64,000 bases of DNA from Caulobacter vibrioides (GTDB lineage: Bacteria > Pseudomonadota > Alphaproteobacteria > Caulobacterales > Caulobacteraceae): NCBI GenBank assembly GCA_001449105.1, contig LNIY01000084.1, forward strand, positions 62,001 to 126,000, given 5' to 3'. The stretch's first letter is position 1. Every line of letters starts with the position of its first letter. The notes beneath the pieces were generated by a model that saw only the letters and a list, made by a program, of their open reading frames with translations, did not search any database and was not told the DNA's origin. The position numbers were made by a program, and so were the translations under genes. Below, in pieces: positions 51,654 through 59,823 of the stretch.

Positions 51654-52987
51654 GCTTCGACGCGCCTGCCTCCGAAGTCTCCAGCGACGCCCGCCTGCGC
51701 GACGTCCTGCGCGGCGCCCGCACGGTCGAGCGTCGCGGCCGCGTGGCCCAGGCCTTCGGCACCACCGTCCGCGCCACGGGCCTGGACGTGCGCATCGGCC
51801 AGGAGTGCGAGATCGTCGACCGCGCCGGCGGCAATGTCGTCAAGGCCCAGGTCGTCGGCCTCGACGGCGGGGCGGCGATCCTCACCCCGCTGTCGCGCCT
51901 GGAGGGCGTGTCTGTCGACGCCGAGGTGGTGGCCGGCCCTCGCCGCAGCGAGATCGGCGTGGGGCAGGGGCTGCTCGGCCGGGTGCTCGACGCCCACGGC
52001 GAGCCGCTGGACGGCCTTGGCCCGATCACCGGCCCGCTCAGGCCCTATCCCGTCTATGGCGAGGCCCCCAATCCGCTGGCCCGCCCGCCGATCGCCCAGC
52101 CCTTCGCCACGGGAGTCCGCTGCGTCGACGCCCTGCTGACCACGGGCGAGGGCCAGCGCGTGGGCCTCTTCGCCATGGCCGGGGGCGGCAAGTCGACCCT
52201 GCTGGGCATGTTCGCCCGCCACGCCCGCAGCGACGTCAACGTCATCGCCCTGATCGGCGAGCGCGGCCGCGAGGTGCGCGAGTTCCTCGACGATTGCCTG
52301 GGGCCCGAGGGCCTGGCCCGCTCGGTCGTCATCGTCTCCACCTCCGACCGCCCGGCCATGGAGCGCGTGCGCGCCGCCCACGTGGCCACCGCGATCGCAG
52401 AGGGGTTCCGGGCCGAGGGGCGCCGCGTGATGCTGCAGATGGACAGCGTCACCCGCTTTGCCCGCGCCCTGCGCGAGATCGGCCTGTCGGTGGGCGAGCC
52501 GGCCGTGCGCCGGGGTTTCCCGCCGTCGGTCTTCGCCGAGTTGCCCCGCCTGTTCGAGCGGGCGGGGGCGATCGAGGGCGGGGCGATCACCGCCTTCTAC
52601 ACCGTGCTGATCGAGGACGAGGAGGGCGGCGACCCGGTCGGCGAGGAAGTCCGCTCGATCCTCGACGGCCACATCTACCTTTCCAGGAAGCTCGGCCAGG
52701 CTGGCCACTACCCGGCCATCGACGTCGCCGCCAGCCTCAGCCGCGTCTACCCGCGCGTGGCCTCGGCCCAGCAGCAGGAAGCGGCCATGAAGGTGCGCGG
52801 CTGGATGGCCAAGTACGCCGAGATCGAGTTCCTGCTGCAGATCGGCGAGTACAAGCCCGGCGGCGACCCGCTGGCCGACGAGGCCATCGCCCGCCGCTCG
52901 CGCATCACCAGCCTGCTGCGCCAGGGCGCGCACGATCGCATCGCCTTCGACGAGGCCTTGGCGACGCTGGCGGAGACCGCCGCATGA
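51650..52987 (+). CDS. sctN: T3SS ATPase SctN
   Basis: 445 residues from the ATG at 51650. The F1-like ATPase has Walker A AMAGGGKST (175-183), NVIALIGERGREVREFL, the Walker B region RRVMLQMDSVTRFARALREI and GEPAVRRGFPPSVFAELPRL, specific for T3SS/flagellar ATPases. It unfolds substrates and releases chaperones at the export gate. The C-terminal helical domain binds chaperone-effector pairs. The sctL-N-O-P order is conserved. Confidence 0.96.
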   Translation: MSFDAPASEVSSDARLRDVLRGARTVERRGRVAQAFGTTVRATGLDVRIGQECEIVDRAGGNVVKAQVVGLDGGAAILTPLSRLEGVSVDAEVVAGPRRSEIGVGQGLLGRVLDAHGEPLDGLGPITGPLRPYPVYGEAPNPLARPPIAQPFATGVRCVDALLTTGEGQRVGLFAMAGGGKSTLLGMFARHARSDVNVIALIGERGREVREFLDDCLGPEGLARSVVIVSTSDRPAMERVRAAHVATAIAEGFRAEGRRVMLQMDSVTRFARALREIGLSVGEPAVRRGFPPSVFAELPRLFERAGAIEGGAITAFYTVLIEDEEGGDPVGEEVRSILDGHIYLSRKLGQAGHYPAIDVAASLSRVYPRVASAQQQEAAMKVRGWMAKYAEIEFLLQIGEYKPGGDPLADEAIARRSRITSLLRQGAHDRIAFDEALATLAETAA

Positions 52988-53463
52988 CCGCCCGCGCCCA
53001 GGTCCAGGCCCTCGTTCCGGTGGTCAAGCTGCGCGAACGCCGCGTCGAGAAGGCCATGCGCGAGGCCGCCGAGGCCCGCCGCAAGGTCGCCGACGCCGTG
53101 GAGGCGCTTGAGATCCGCGATCGCCTGATCGCCGCCCACGATGTCGCCAGGGCCAGGCTGGACGACTGGTTCGCCGGCGGCCTGTCGGGCGCGGCCCATC
53201 TGGTCGAGTCCGCCCTGGCCCGGCGCGAGGCCGTCGCCGTGGCCCGCGAAGCCGACCAGCGCCTGCGCGACCAGGAGGCCGTGGCGCTGGATCTGGCGCG
53301 CGAGGATCTGGCCGCCGCCATCCAGGCCCTGGCCCGCGCCCAGGGCCGCTTCGACGCCATGAGCGGTCGCCTCGACCACGCCCGCGCCCTGGTCGCCGCC
53401 GACCGCGAGGCCCGCGAGCAGCTCGAACTCGAGGACGCCGGCGCCTTCAGGAGCTTTCGATGA
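52984..53463 (+). CDS. sctO: T3SS central stalk protein SctO
   Basis: 159 residues from the ATG at 52984. Almost entirely two long coiled-coil helices rich in Ala, Arg and Glu (ERRVEKAMREAAEARRKVAD, then AREDLAAAIQALARAQGRFD). This is the FliJ/YscO shape. It sits in the SctN hexamer and contacts SctV. It overlaps sctN and sctP by 4 bp each. Confidence 0.87.
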   Translation: MTARAQVQALVPVVKLRERRVEKAMREAAEARRKVADAVEALEIRDRLIAAHDVARARLDDWFAGGLSGAAHLVESALARREAVAVAREADQRLRDQEAVALDLAREDLAAAIQALARAQGRFDAMSGRLDHARALVAADREAREQLELEDAGAFRSFR

Positions 53464-54119
53464 CCACCATCCGCGACAACGCCGCCGCCGAGCGTCTCAA
53501 CACCTCCAGCCCGCGTCGCGCGACCGAGCCTTCGACGCCCTGGCGCGGGTCGGAGTTCCAGGCCGTGCTGCAGCAGGCCGCCGAGCGCCGCGATCCCCCG
53601 ACCCGCCAGCCCGCCCGCGCCGAGCGCGACAAGGAGACCGAGCGCGACGACGACGAGGGCTCGGTCAGCCTCTCGGCCCTGCTGGGCCCGGCCCGCGACT
53701 TCCAGGATCTGTCGGCCGGACAGGAGCCCACCGGCGTCGACGCCCTGTCGGCCCTGGCCAGGTCCGGCGGCGAGGCGGTCGAGGCCCCGGTTTCCGCACC
53801 GGGCGCGAGCGCCGCCGACATCGAGGCTTTCGCCGCCGCCATGGACAAGGCCTGGCTGGCCTCGGGCGGCGACCGCAAGGCCATCGCGCTGGGCCTGGCC
53901 GACAAGGCCTCGCTGCTGACCGGCCTTGGCCTGTCCCGCGCCCCCGACGGCGCGATCTCCCTGACCCTGGCGACCCGTCCCGACGCGACGCCCGAGGTGA
54001 CCAAGGCCCTGGAAGCCCTGCGCAAGCGTCTGGAAGTGCGCGGCCTGACGCTGGCCGATCTCTTCGTGGAAGCCGACGACGGCCTGGATCCGGAAAGCCT
54101 GATCCGGAGGGTGCGTTGA
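53460..54119 (+). CDS. sctP: T3SS needle-length/specificity protein SctP (by synteny)
   Basis: 219 residues. The N-terminal half is polar, charged and Pro-rich, without predicted fold (AERRDPPTRQPARAERDKET). The C-terminal half (about 120-219) is compact, with ISLTLATRPDATPEVTKALE and LRKRLEVRGLTLADLFVEAD; this may correspond to the FliK/YscP-type switch domain. Position after sctO supports the call. It is short for a molecular ruler. Confidence 0.62.
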   Translation: MTTIRDNAAAERLNTSSPRRATEPSTPWRGSEFQAVLQQAAERRDPPTRQPARAERDKETERDDDEGSVSLSALLGPARDFQDLSAGQEPTGVDALSALARSGGEAVEAPVSAPGASAADIEAFAAAMDKAWLASGGDRKAIALGLADKASLLTGLGLSRAPDGAISLTLATRPDATPEVTKALEALRKRLEVRGLTLADLFVEADDGLDPESLIRRVR

Positions 54120-54127
54120 GCCTGGTC

Positions 54128-54790
54128 CTACCGGAACGGCAGGCCAAAGCGGCTGGCGCCGCGATCGGCCTCGGCCGCGCGGGTCACGGCGCGGGCGACC
54201 TCAGCGGGCGGATCGCCGGCGGCCCAGCGTTCGGCCAGCACCTCGATCAGCCGGCGGCTCTGGGCGTTGTGCAGGCCCTCGGTCGGGTCGGATGCGTCGG
54301 CGCGCAGCTTGTCGATATAGAGCGCCGTCGCCTTGGGCGAGGCGCTCACCAGGTCCAGCAGGTAGGTCGCCGCCGTCTCGAAGGCCTCGGCGTCCAGCGG
54401 CGCGTTGGCGATGTCGCGCACCAGCCAGACGCACAGGAATTCCAGCGGCCCCACCTTGCGGCTGTTGCTCAGCAGCGGCCCGCCGCCGCCCACCCCCGAA
54501 AAGCCGCCCGCGCCCCAGGCCGGCACGCGGGCAGCGGGCAGGCGGGCGGTCAGCAGGGCCTGGGCCAGCGTATCGGCGACCAGCGCCTTGACCTCGGGCT
54601 CGCCGAAATGGGCCACGGCCGCCAGCAGCTTGGCGAAGCCCGGATACAACGCGTCGCCCAGGTCGGTGCAGACGCGCTCCAGCACGTCGACGCGACGGTC
54701 CAGCGTCGGCTGGCCGCGCAGGCCCTCGACCAGCGCCTGGGCGGCGCCGAACCAGTCGGGCTCGGACTTGAGGATGCGGTCGGCGTTCAC
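54128..54790 (-). CDS. Helical protein of unknown function in the T3SS locus
   Basis: 220 residues, no signal peptide. Predicted all-helical with HEAT-like spacing: VDVLERVCTDLGDALYPGFA, VGPLEFLCVWLVRDIANAPL and ETAATYLLDLVSASPKATAL. A Gly-rich loop (WGAGGFSGVGGGG) splits it at about 90-105. I do not recognise the family. It lies 15 bp after the 76-residue gene on the same strand and so under T3-box 6. It could be a chaperone or immunity partner for that protein, or a gatekeeper-like component. Confidence 0.68.
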   Translation of the reverse strand: MNADRILKSEPDWFGAAQALVEGLRGQPTLDRRVDVLERVCTDLGDALYPGFAKLLAAVAHFGEPEVKALVADTLAQALLTARLPAARVPAWGAGGFSGVGGGGPLLSNSRKVGPLEFLCVWLVRDIANAPLDAEAFETAATYLLDLVSASPKATALYIDKLRADASDPTEGLHNAQSRRLIEVLAERWAAGDPPAEVARAVTRAAEADRGASRFGLPFR

Positions 54791-54805
54791 GCCGGAAAGC
54801 TAGCT

Positions 54806-55036
54806 TCAGATGAAGCCGTTGTCGCGGGTGTCGGTCAGGCGATCGGCCACGGCGCGGGCCGTGTCGTCCAGGTCGCGGGCGGCGCCCGAAAGGCCGATGC
54901 GGCCGTCGTGGCGCGAGAAGCCGGAGAAGTCGCCGAAAGCCTGGGCGCGCGAGGGCTCGCCGGCCGGGCTGATGCCGGAAAGACCGTGGCTCCAGACGCC
55001 GGAGACGGACGGGGCGTCGATACGGCTGGCGGACAT
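54806..55036 (-). CDS. Small Ser/Gly-rich protein under a T3-box
   Basis: 76 residues, no signal peptide, rich in Ser, Gly, Ala and Asp; it begins MSASRIDAPSVSGVWSHGLS and ends in a polar helix. The ATG at 55036 has an AAGGAG ribosome binding site. I recognise no family. Its composition is that of T3SS substrates, and T3-box 6 lies 44 bp upstream. Confidence 0.6.
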   Translation of the reverse strand: MSASRIDAPSVSGVWSHGLSGISPAGEPSRAQAFGDFSGFSRHDGRIGLSGAARDLDDTARAVADRLTDTRDNGFI

Positions 55037-55079
55037 GGCGAACTCCTTCAGTCTCTCGATACGAAAGACAACGCGCGGC

Positions 55080-55101
55080 CGCCAGTCGGGTTTTCCCTAG
55101 C
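55080..55101 (-). promoter_or_regulatory. T3-box 6, between the 76-residue gene and the kinase gene
   Basis: On the minus strand: GCTAGGGA, AAACCCGACTGGCG. It faces the 76-residue gene at 44 bp. The site ends only 16 bp before the histidine kinase start on the other strand, so binding here could also affect expression of the two-component system. Confidence 0.55.
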
Positions 55102-55116
55102 CGGGCAGCGTGTCGC

Positions 55117-56178
55117 ATGACCGGCCTGGCCGCGCTGCTCTCTCAATCCCCCGAGGCCGAGGCGCTGGACGTCTTGGGCCTGGCGGTCGCCGCCTTCGAG
55201 GACGCCGCTTCGCCGCGCTTGGCCTGGCGCTCGCCGGCCTTCGCGCGGCTGACGCCTGGTCTCGCTTCCGGCCAGGTCCCGACCGGCGGCCTGCTGGCGG
55301 CGGTCGAGGCCGCGCGGCGCGGGGAGGGCGGTCTCTTTCCGCTGGATCTCGACGGCCAGGCCTTCGAGGCGCGCGCGGCCCAGGGCGACGGCCGCATCTG
55401 CCTGATCCTGTCCAGCGCGGCCGAGCGCCAGGAGGCCGAGGCCCGGCGCCTGGCCGACCGCGAGCGCCTGCTGCTGACCTCGCGCGTGATGTCCGTCGGC
55501 GAGATGGCCACCATGATCGCCCACGAGCTGAACCAGCCGATCGGCTCGATCACCAACATCGCCAGGGGCCTGAAGGCCCGGCTGTCGCGCGGGGCGCTGT
55601 CGACGCAGGAGGGCGTCGAGGCGCTGGACCGCGCCGCCGAGCAGGCCCTCTACGCCTCGGGCGTCATCCAGCGCATGCGCTCCTTCGTCGAGCAGCGCCA
55701 GCCCCAGGTCGAGCCGCTGGACCTGCCGCGCCTGGTTCGCGCCACGCTGGACCTGCTCGACTGGGAGATCGCCCGCGACAAGGTGGTCGCCCGCAGCCAG
55801 TTCGCGGCCCTGCCGCCGGTGCTGGGCGACGCGGTGATGATCCAGCAGGTTCTGGTCAACCTCGCCCGCAACGGCCTGGACGCCATGCGCGGCCGGCCCG
55901 GTCCCCGCCGCCTGACCATCGCCGCCGCGCCGATGGAAGGCAGCGATCGAATGGTCGAGCTGACCGTCGCCGACAGCGGTCCGGGCGTCGAGGCGGGCGC
56001 CGAGGGTAAGATGTTCTCGCCGTTCTTCTCGACCAAGCCCGGCGGCATGGGCGTGGGCCTGGGCATCTGCCGGTCCATCGTCGAACTGCATCGCGGGCGT
56101 CTCTGGCACGCCCCGGATCCCGAGGGGGGGACCGTATTCCACATCGCGCTGCCCGCGGCGCGCCAGGAGGAGCCATGA
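55117..56178 (+). CDS. Soluble sensor histidine kinase within the T3SS operon
   Basis: 353 residues with no membrane segment, so it senses a cytoplasmic signal. The N-terminal about 100 residues look PAS-like. The H-box is AHELNQPIGSITNIARGLKA, with His136 as phosphorylation site. The ATPase domain has NLARNGLDAM (N), DSGPGV (G1) and FFSTKPGGMGVGLGICRSIV (F/G2). It belongs to the FixL/DctB-type class (HPK4). It overlaps its regulator by 4 bp, and that overlaps sctQ. Confidence 0.92.
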   Translation: MTGLAALLSQSPEAEALDVLGLAVAAFEDAASPRLAWRSPAFARLTPGLASGQVPTGGLLAAVEAARRGEGGLFPLDLDGQAFEARAAQGDGRICLILSSAAERQEAEARRLADRERLLLTSRVMSVGEMATMIAHELNQPIGSITNIARGLKARLSRGALSTQEGVEALDRAAEQALYASGVIQRMRSFVEQRQPQVEPLDLPRLVRATLDLLDWEIARDKVVARSQFAALPPVLGDAVMIQQVLVNLARNGLDAMRGRPGPRRLTIAAAPMEGSDRMVELTVADSGPGVEAGAEGKMFSPFFSTKPGGMGVGLGICRSIVELHRGRLWHAPDPEGGTVFHIALPAARQEEP

Positions 56179-56819
56179 CCACCCCCTCTATCCCGACACC
56201 CGAGCCCAGCGTGCTGGGCGCGGTCTGCCTGGTCGACGACCACGGCGAGTTCCGCCAGTCCGCCGCCTGGTGGCTGGAAAGCCTGGGCTACGCCGTCTCC
56301 ACCTTCGACGGCGCGCGGGCCTTTCTCGACGCCGGCGACCCGCCGCCCGACGCCTGCCTGCTGCTGGACGTGCGCATGCCCGACATGTCAGGGCTGGAGC
56401 TGCTGGACGCCCTGAAGGCCCGGGGCTGCGAGCGGCCGGTGATCTTCATGACCGGTCACGGCGACGTGCCCCTGGCGGTCGAGGCCATGCAGAAGGGCGC
56501 CGTGACCTTCCTGGAAAAGCCGTTCCAGGAGGCGGCGCTGGAGGCCGCGCTGGAGCGGGCTTTCGCCCAGGCTCGGCCCGCCCTGACCCCCGGCCAGGAG
56601 GCCTATGCCCGCCGCGTCGCCGGCCTGACCGAGCGCGAGCGCGAGGTCATGGCCCTGGTCGTCGCCGGCAAGGTCAACAAGGTCATCGCCTACGACCTGG
56701 GCATCAGTCCCAAGACCGTCGAGCTGCACCGCTCGCGGATCATGACCAAGATGGAGGCGACCAGCCTGACCCGGCTGGTGCGCATGGCCGTCACCGGCAG
56801 CGTGGACGACGACGCATGA
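56175..56819 (+). CDS. FixJ/NarL-type response regulator
   Basis: 214 residues. The receiver domain has the acidic pair DD (21-22), the phosphorylation site Asp65 in LLLDVRMPDMSG, FMTGHGDV and LEKPF. The output domain (about 150-207) is a LuxR-type helix-turn-helix: GLTEREREVMALVVAGKVNK and ISPKTVELHRSRIMTKM. It is the partner of the upstream kinase and is translationally coupled to sctQ. It is the best local candidate to bind the T3-box. Confidence 0.93.
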   Translation: MTTPSIPTPEPSVLGAVCLVDDHGEFRQSAAWWLESLGYAVSTFDGARAFLDAGDPPPDACLLLDVRMPDMSGLELLDALKARGCERPVIFMTGHGDVPLAVEAMQKGAVTFLEKPFQEAALEAALERAFAQARPALTPGQEAYARRVAGLTEREREVMALVVAGKVNKVIAYDLGISPKTVELHRSRIMTKMEATSLTRLVRMAVTGSVDDDA

Positions 56820-57823
56820 GCGCCCCCCTCGACCTCGAAGCCGGGCAGGGCGCCTCGCCCGCCTCGGACCTTTCCGACCTCGTCGCCCGCAACCACGCCC
56901 TGGCCGTTCTGGCCGCCCTGCGGACCCTGGGTCTCGTCACCCGCGTGTCCCTCGACGACGAGCCTGGCCCCGGTCCCTGGATCCTGTTCGGCGAGGACGA
57001 GCCGGGCGTCCGCCTGGCCATCCGCGAGCTGTCCGGCGCGGCCTTCGCTCCGGCCGACGACGCTGAGCTGCTGATCGCGCTGGACCGGATCGAGCCGGTG
57101 CTGGCGGCGATCGAGGCGGCCACCACCGAAAGCCTGTCGCCCCTGGGCGTCGAGGGGCAGGCGCCCGACGGTCTGCTGGCCCTGTCGATCACCGTCGAGA
57201 CCCAGGACGGCGCGCCCTTCGCCCGGCTGGTCCTGGCCGTCGATCCCGAGACGGCCCGCGCCTGGCCCCAGCCGATTTTCGATCCCTGGGCGCCCGGCGC
57301 GCACCTGGCCGTGCCCGCCGCCGGGCCCCTGGTGCTCGACGGTCCCGACCTGCCGGCCCAGGCCGCCGCGTCCCTTCGTCCCGGCGACATCGTGCTGACC
57401 CCGCTGTCGGCGGGCCGCCCCGGCATCGCCGCCCTGATCCTGTTCGACCGCCGCCTCGTCGGCCGGTTCGAGCTTTCCCACCGTCGCTTCACGCTCAACG
57501 CCATCGAGGAGAGCGCCATGGCTCCGCCGCTCGACATCGCCGTCTCCCCGACCGAGGACGCGGCTCCAAATACCGAAACTGGCGCCGCCCCGGTGGCCCC
57601 CGCCGACCTGCCCGTGCCGCTGAAGGTGCTGCTGGGCGAGGCCAGCCTGCCGCTGTCGGAGCTGGCGGGTCTGCGCCCCGGCTCCACCGTCGTGCTGGCC
57701 GGCCCGCGCGAGGACGCTCCCGCCGTGCTGCTGGCCGGCGATCGCGCCATCGCCCGCGGCCGCCTCGTGCCCGTGGGCGAGGCCTGGGGCGTGCTGATCG
57801 AAACCATAGGCGGCGAGGGCTGA
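56816..57823 (+). CDS. sctQ: T3SS cytoplasmic ring protein SctQ
   Basis: 335 residues from the ATG at 56816. The C-terminal SpoA (FliN-like) domain at about 262-335 is visible as LPVPLKVLLGEASLPLSELA and LLAGDRAIARGRLVPVGEAW. A second degenerate SpoA-like region lies near 190-225 (LRPGDIVLTPLSAG). It forms the pods of the sorting platform. An internal ATG at about residue 238 (SAMAPPLDIAV) could give the separate C-terminal product known from other SctQ proteins. Confidence 0.9.
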   Translation: MSAPLDLEAGQGASPASDLSDLVARNHALAVLAALRTLGLVTRVSLDDEPGPGPWILFGEDEPGVRLAIRELSGAAFAPADDAELLIALDRIEPVLAAIEAATTESLSPLGVEGQAPDGLLALSITVETQDGAPFARLVLAVDPETARAWPQPIFDPWAPGAHLAVPAAGPLVLDGPDLPAQAAASLRPGDIVLTPLSAGRPGIAALILFDRRLVGRFELSHRRFTLNAIEESAMAPPLDIAVSPTEDAAPNTETGAAPVAPADLPVPLKVLLGEASLPLSELAGLRPGSTVVLAGPREDAPAVLLAGDRAIARGRLVPVGEAWGVLIETIGGEG

Positions 57824-57829
57824 GCTCAG

Positions 57830-58492
57830 ATGGACCTCACGCAATTCTCGCCAGGCTCGGCCCTCATCACCGTCATCCTGCTGGCGCTGGCGCCGTTCGT
57901 GGCGGTGATGGTCACCTCGTTCACCAAGATCGTCGTCACGCTGAGCCTGCTGCGCAATGCGCTCGGCCTGCAGCAGGTGCCGCCCAACATCGTGCTCAAC
58001 GGCCTGGCCCTGATCCTGACCCTCTACGTCATGTATCCGGTCGGCCAGCAGATGGCGGCCGCCAATCAGGACGTGAAGCCGATCGCCGCCGTCAGCAGCG
58101 ACACCCAGGCCCTGTTCACCTACGCCGACAAGGCCAAGGAGCCGCTGCGCGAGTTCCTGATCAAGCACTCGACGCCGCGCGAGCGCGCCTTCTTCCTGAA
58201 GACCGCCCAGCGCATCAACGGCCCGGAAAAGGCCCGCGCCCTGACCCAGCGCGACTTCATCGTCGTCGTCCCGGCCTTCACCGTGTCGGAGCTGGCCGCG
58301 GCCTTCCAGATCGGCTTCCTGATCTTCCTGCCGTTCCTGATCATCGACCTCGTTGTGTCCAACATCCTCCTGGCCATGGGCATGATGATGCTGTCGCCGA
58401 CCACGGTGTCATTGCCGTTCAAGCTCCTGCTGTTCGTGCTGATCGACGGCTGGGTGAAGCTCTCGCACGGCCTCGTGCTGTCCTACACGTGA
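57830..58492 (+). CDS. sctR: T3SS export-gate protein SctR
   Basis: 220 residues, FliP/YscR family. Four hydrophobic segments; conserved FTKIVVTLSLLRNALGLQQV, PPNIVLNGLALILT and FQIGFLIFLPFLIIDLVVSN, then MGMMMLSPTTVSLPFKLLLF. Five copies form the core of the export gate. It starts 6 bp after sctQ. Confidence 0.97.
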   Translation: MDLTQFSPGSALITVILLALAPFVAVMVTSFTKIVVTLSLLRNALGLQQVPPNIVLNGLALILTLYVMYPVGQQMAAANQDVKPIAAVSSDTQALFTYADKAKEPLREFLIKHSTPRERAFFLKTAQRINGPEKARALTQRDFIVVVPAFTVSELAAAFQIGFLIFLPFLIIDLVVSNILLAMGMMMLSPTTVSLPFKLLLFVLIDGWVKLSHGLVLSYT

Positions 58493-58505
58493 GGGAGCGC
58501 GCGCC

Positions 58506-58778
58506 ATGCTAAACGCCCAGGCCATCGAGCTCGTCAACCAGGCCCTCTGGCTGGTGCTGATCCTGTCGGCCCCGCCGATCGTCGCCGCCTCGCTGGTCGG
58601 CCTGTTCGTCGCCGTCATCCAGTCGGCCACCCAGCTGCAGGAGCAGACCCTGCAGTACGCGGCCAAGTTCTTCGCCATCGTGCTGACGATCTTCGTCACC
58701 GCCAGCCTGCTGGGCGGCACGCTCTATCGCTTCGGCGACCGGGTGTTCACCGAGTTCCCGGCCATGGTCCGCCGATGA
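58506..58778 (+). CDS. sctS: T3SS export-gate protein SctS
   Basis: 90 residues, FliQ/YscS family, two transmembrane helices (about 15-38 and 52-75). Conserved segment: APPIVAASLVGLFVAVIQSA followed by TQLQEQTLQYAAKF. It wraps the SctR-SctT core of the export gate. Confidence 0.95.
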   Translation: MLNAQAIELVNQALWLVLILSAPPIVAASLVGLFVAVIQSATQLQEQTLQYAAKFFAIVLTIFVTASLLGGTLYRFGDRVFTEFPAMVRR

Positions 58779-58788
58779 AGAGGGGCGC

Positions 58789-59592
58789 ATGACCGGGGCC
58801 CCCGACTGGCTCGGCGCGATCTTCGAGAACACCCTGATCCTCGCCGTCGGCGCGACGCGGGTGGCGGCCGCCTTCATGCTGCTGCCGCTGCTGTCGCCCG
58901 AGACGGTGCCGGCCCTGGTGCGCAACTCGATCTTCCTGGCCTTCGGGATCATCGTCATCACGCTGCAGCCGCAGCTGGCCCAGATGGAGCTGCCGACCGT
59001 CCAGTGGATCATGATCTTCGCCAAGGAGGCGCTGGTCGGCCTGGTCATCGGCTTCTTCTTCGGCACCATGCTGTGGGCGCTGGAGGCCGCCGGCCAGATC
59101 ATCGACGCCAAGGTCGGCGCCACCATCGCCCAGGTCGTCGACCCGCTCAGCGGCCACCAGACCTCGCTGACCGGCGAGTTTCTCAGCCGCCTAGCCAACT
59201 TCGTCTTCATGTTCTCCGGCGGCCTCTTGCTGATGGTCGGGGTGATCCTCGACAGCTACGCGGTGTGGCCAATCGGCAGCCTGACCCCGGTGCTGTCCCT
59301 GCGCAGCCTGTCGCTGTTCGAGGGCGAGTTCTCGCGGCTGATGGTGATGGCCGTGATGCTGGCGACCCCGGCGCTGATTGTGCTGTACCTCGTCGACGGC
59401 GGCCTTGGCCTGATCAACCGCTACGCCCCACAGCTCAACGTCTTCTCCCTGGGGCTGGCCATCAAGTCGTGGATCGCCACGGCGGTGGTCCTGGCCATGC
59501 TGACGGGTCTGGTCCAGCTGCTGCTCAACGAGATTGGCGCGCGGCCGACGGTGATCCTGGAGGTGCTGCGGGGGCTGGACGGGAAGGGGTAG
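58789..59592 (+). CDS. sctT: T3SS export-gate protein SctT
   Basis: 267 residues, FliR/YscT family, with about six to seven transmembrane helices. Conserved features are FAKEALVGLVIGFFFGTMLW, AAGQIIDAKVGATIAQVVDP and GLGLINRYAPQLNVFSLGLA. It completes the SctRST channel. It ends the apparatus operon; a repeat and a T3-box follow. Confidence 0.96.
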   Translation: MTGAPDWLGAIFENTLILAVGATRVAAAFMLLPLLSPETVPALVRNSIFLAFGIIVITLQPQLAQMELPTVQWIMIFAKEALVGLVIGFFFGTMLWALEAAGQIIDAKVGATIAQVVDPLSGHQTSLTGEFLSRLANFVFMFSGGLLLMVGVILDSYAVWPIGSLTPVLSLRSLSLFEGEFSRLMVMAVMLATPALIVLYLVDGGLGLINRYAPQLNVFSLGLAIKSWIATAVVLAMLTGLVQLLLNEIGARPTVILEVLRGLDGKG

Positions 59593-59709
59593 GGCGCTTC
59601 GCGCTCCCCCTCCGGCCCTCTGGGCCACCTCCCCCAGAGGGAGAGGATTTTGATGCTCCCCCTCTGGGGGAGCTGTCGCGGAGCGACTGAGGGGGGCGCG
59701 CGCAGCGCG
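59593..59709. repeat. Intergenic inverted repeat (copy 5)
   Basis: Inverted segments gcgcttcgcgctccccctcc, ccccagagggagag and ctccccctctgggggagc, then gtcgcggagcgac. Unlike the other copies it lies between same-strand genes, sctT and the DUF1521 gene. It may terminate the sct operon. Confidence 0.68.
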
Positions 59710-59710
59710 A

Positions 59711-59747
59711 CCTAGGGTTTTCCCTGATGGGATACGCCCCAGCTATC
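59711..59747 (+). promoter_or_regulatory. Tandem T3-box 7, upstream of the DUF1521 gene
   Basis: A first unit CCTAGGGTTTTCCC (59711-59724) is followed by TGATGGGA, five bases, CCCAGCTATC (59725-59747). This last copy has one extra base in the spacer. The edge is 77 bp from the start at 59824. Confidence 0.6.
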
Positions 59748-59823
59748 TGGACCGCCCCGCTTGGCGCCACCTTTCGTCGCAGGCCGCAAACGGCGGCTAT
59801 CCGATCGAGCAGGGGTAGGAGCG

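Noticed and set aside
41353-59592. Could the sct genes be a flagellar export cluster?
   Set aside because: A secretin (SctC), FHA-type SctD and SctJ lipoprotein of injectisome type are present, and no flagellin, hook, rod or motor genes are found. Only the FliO-like protein is flagellar in character.
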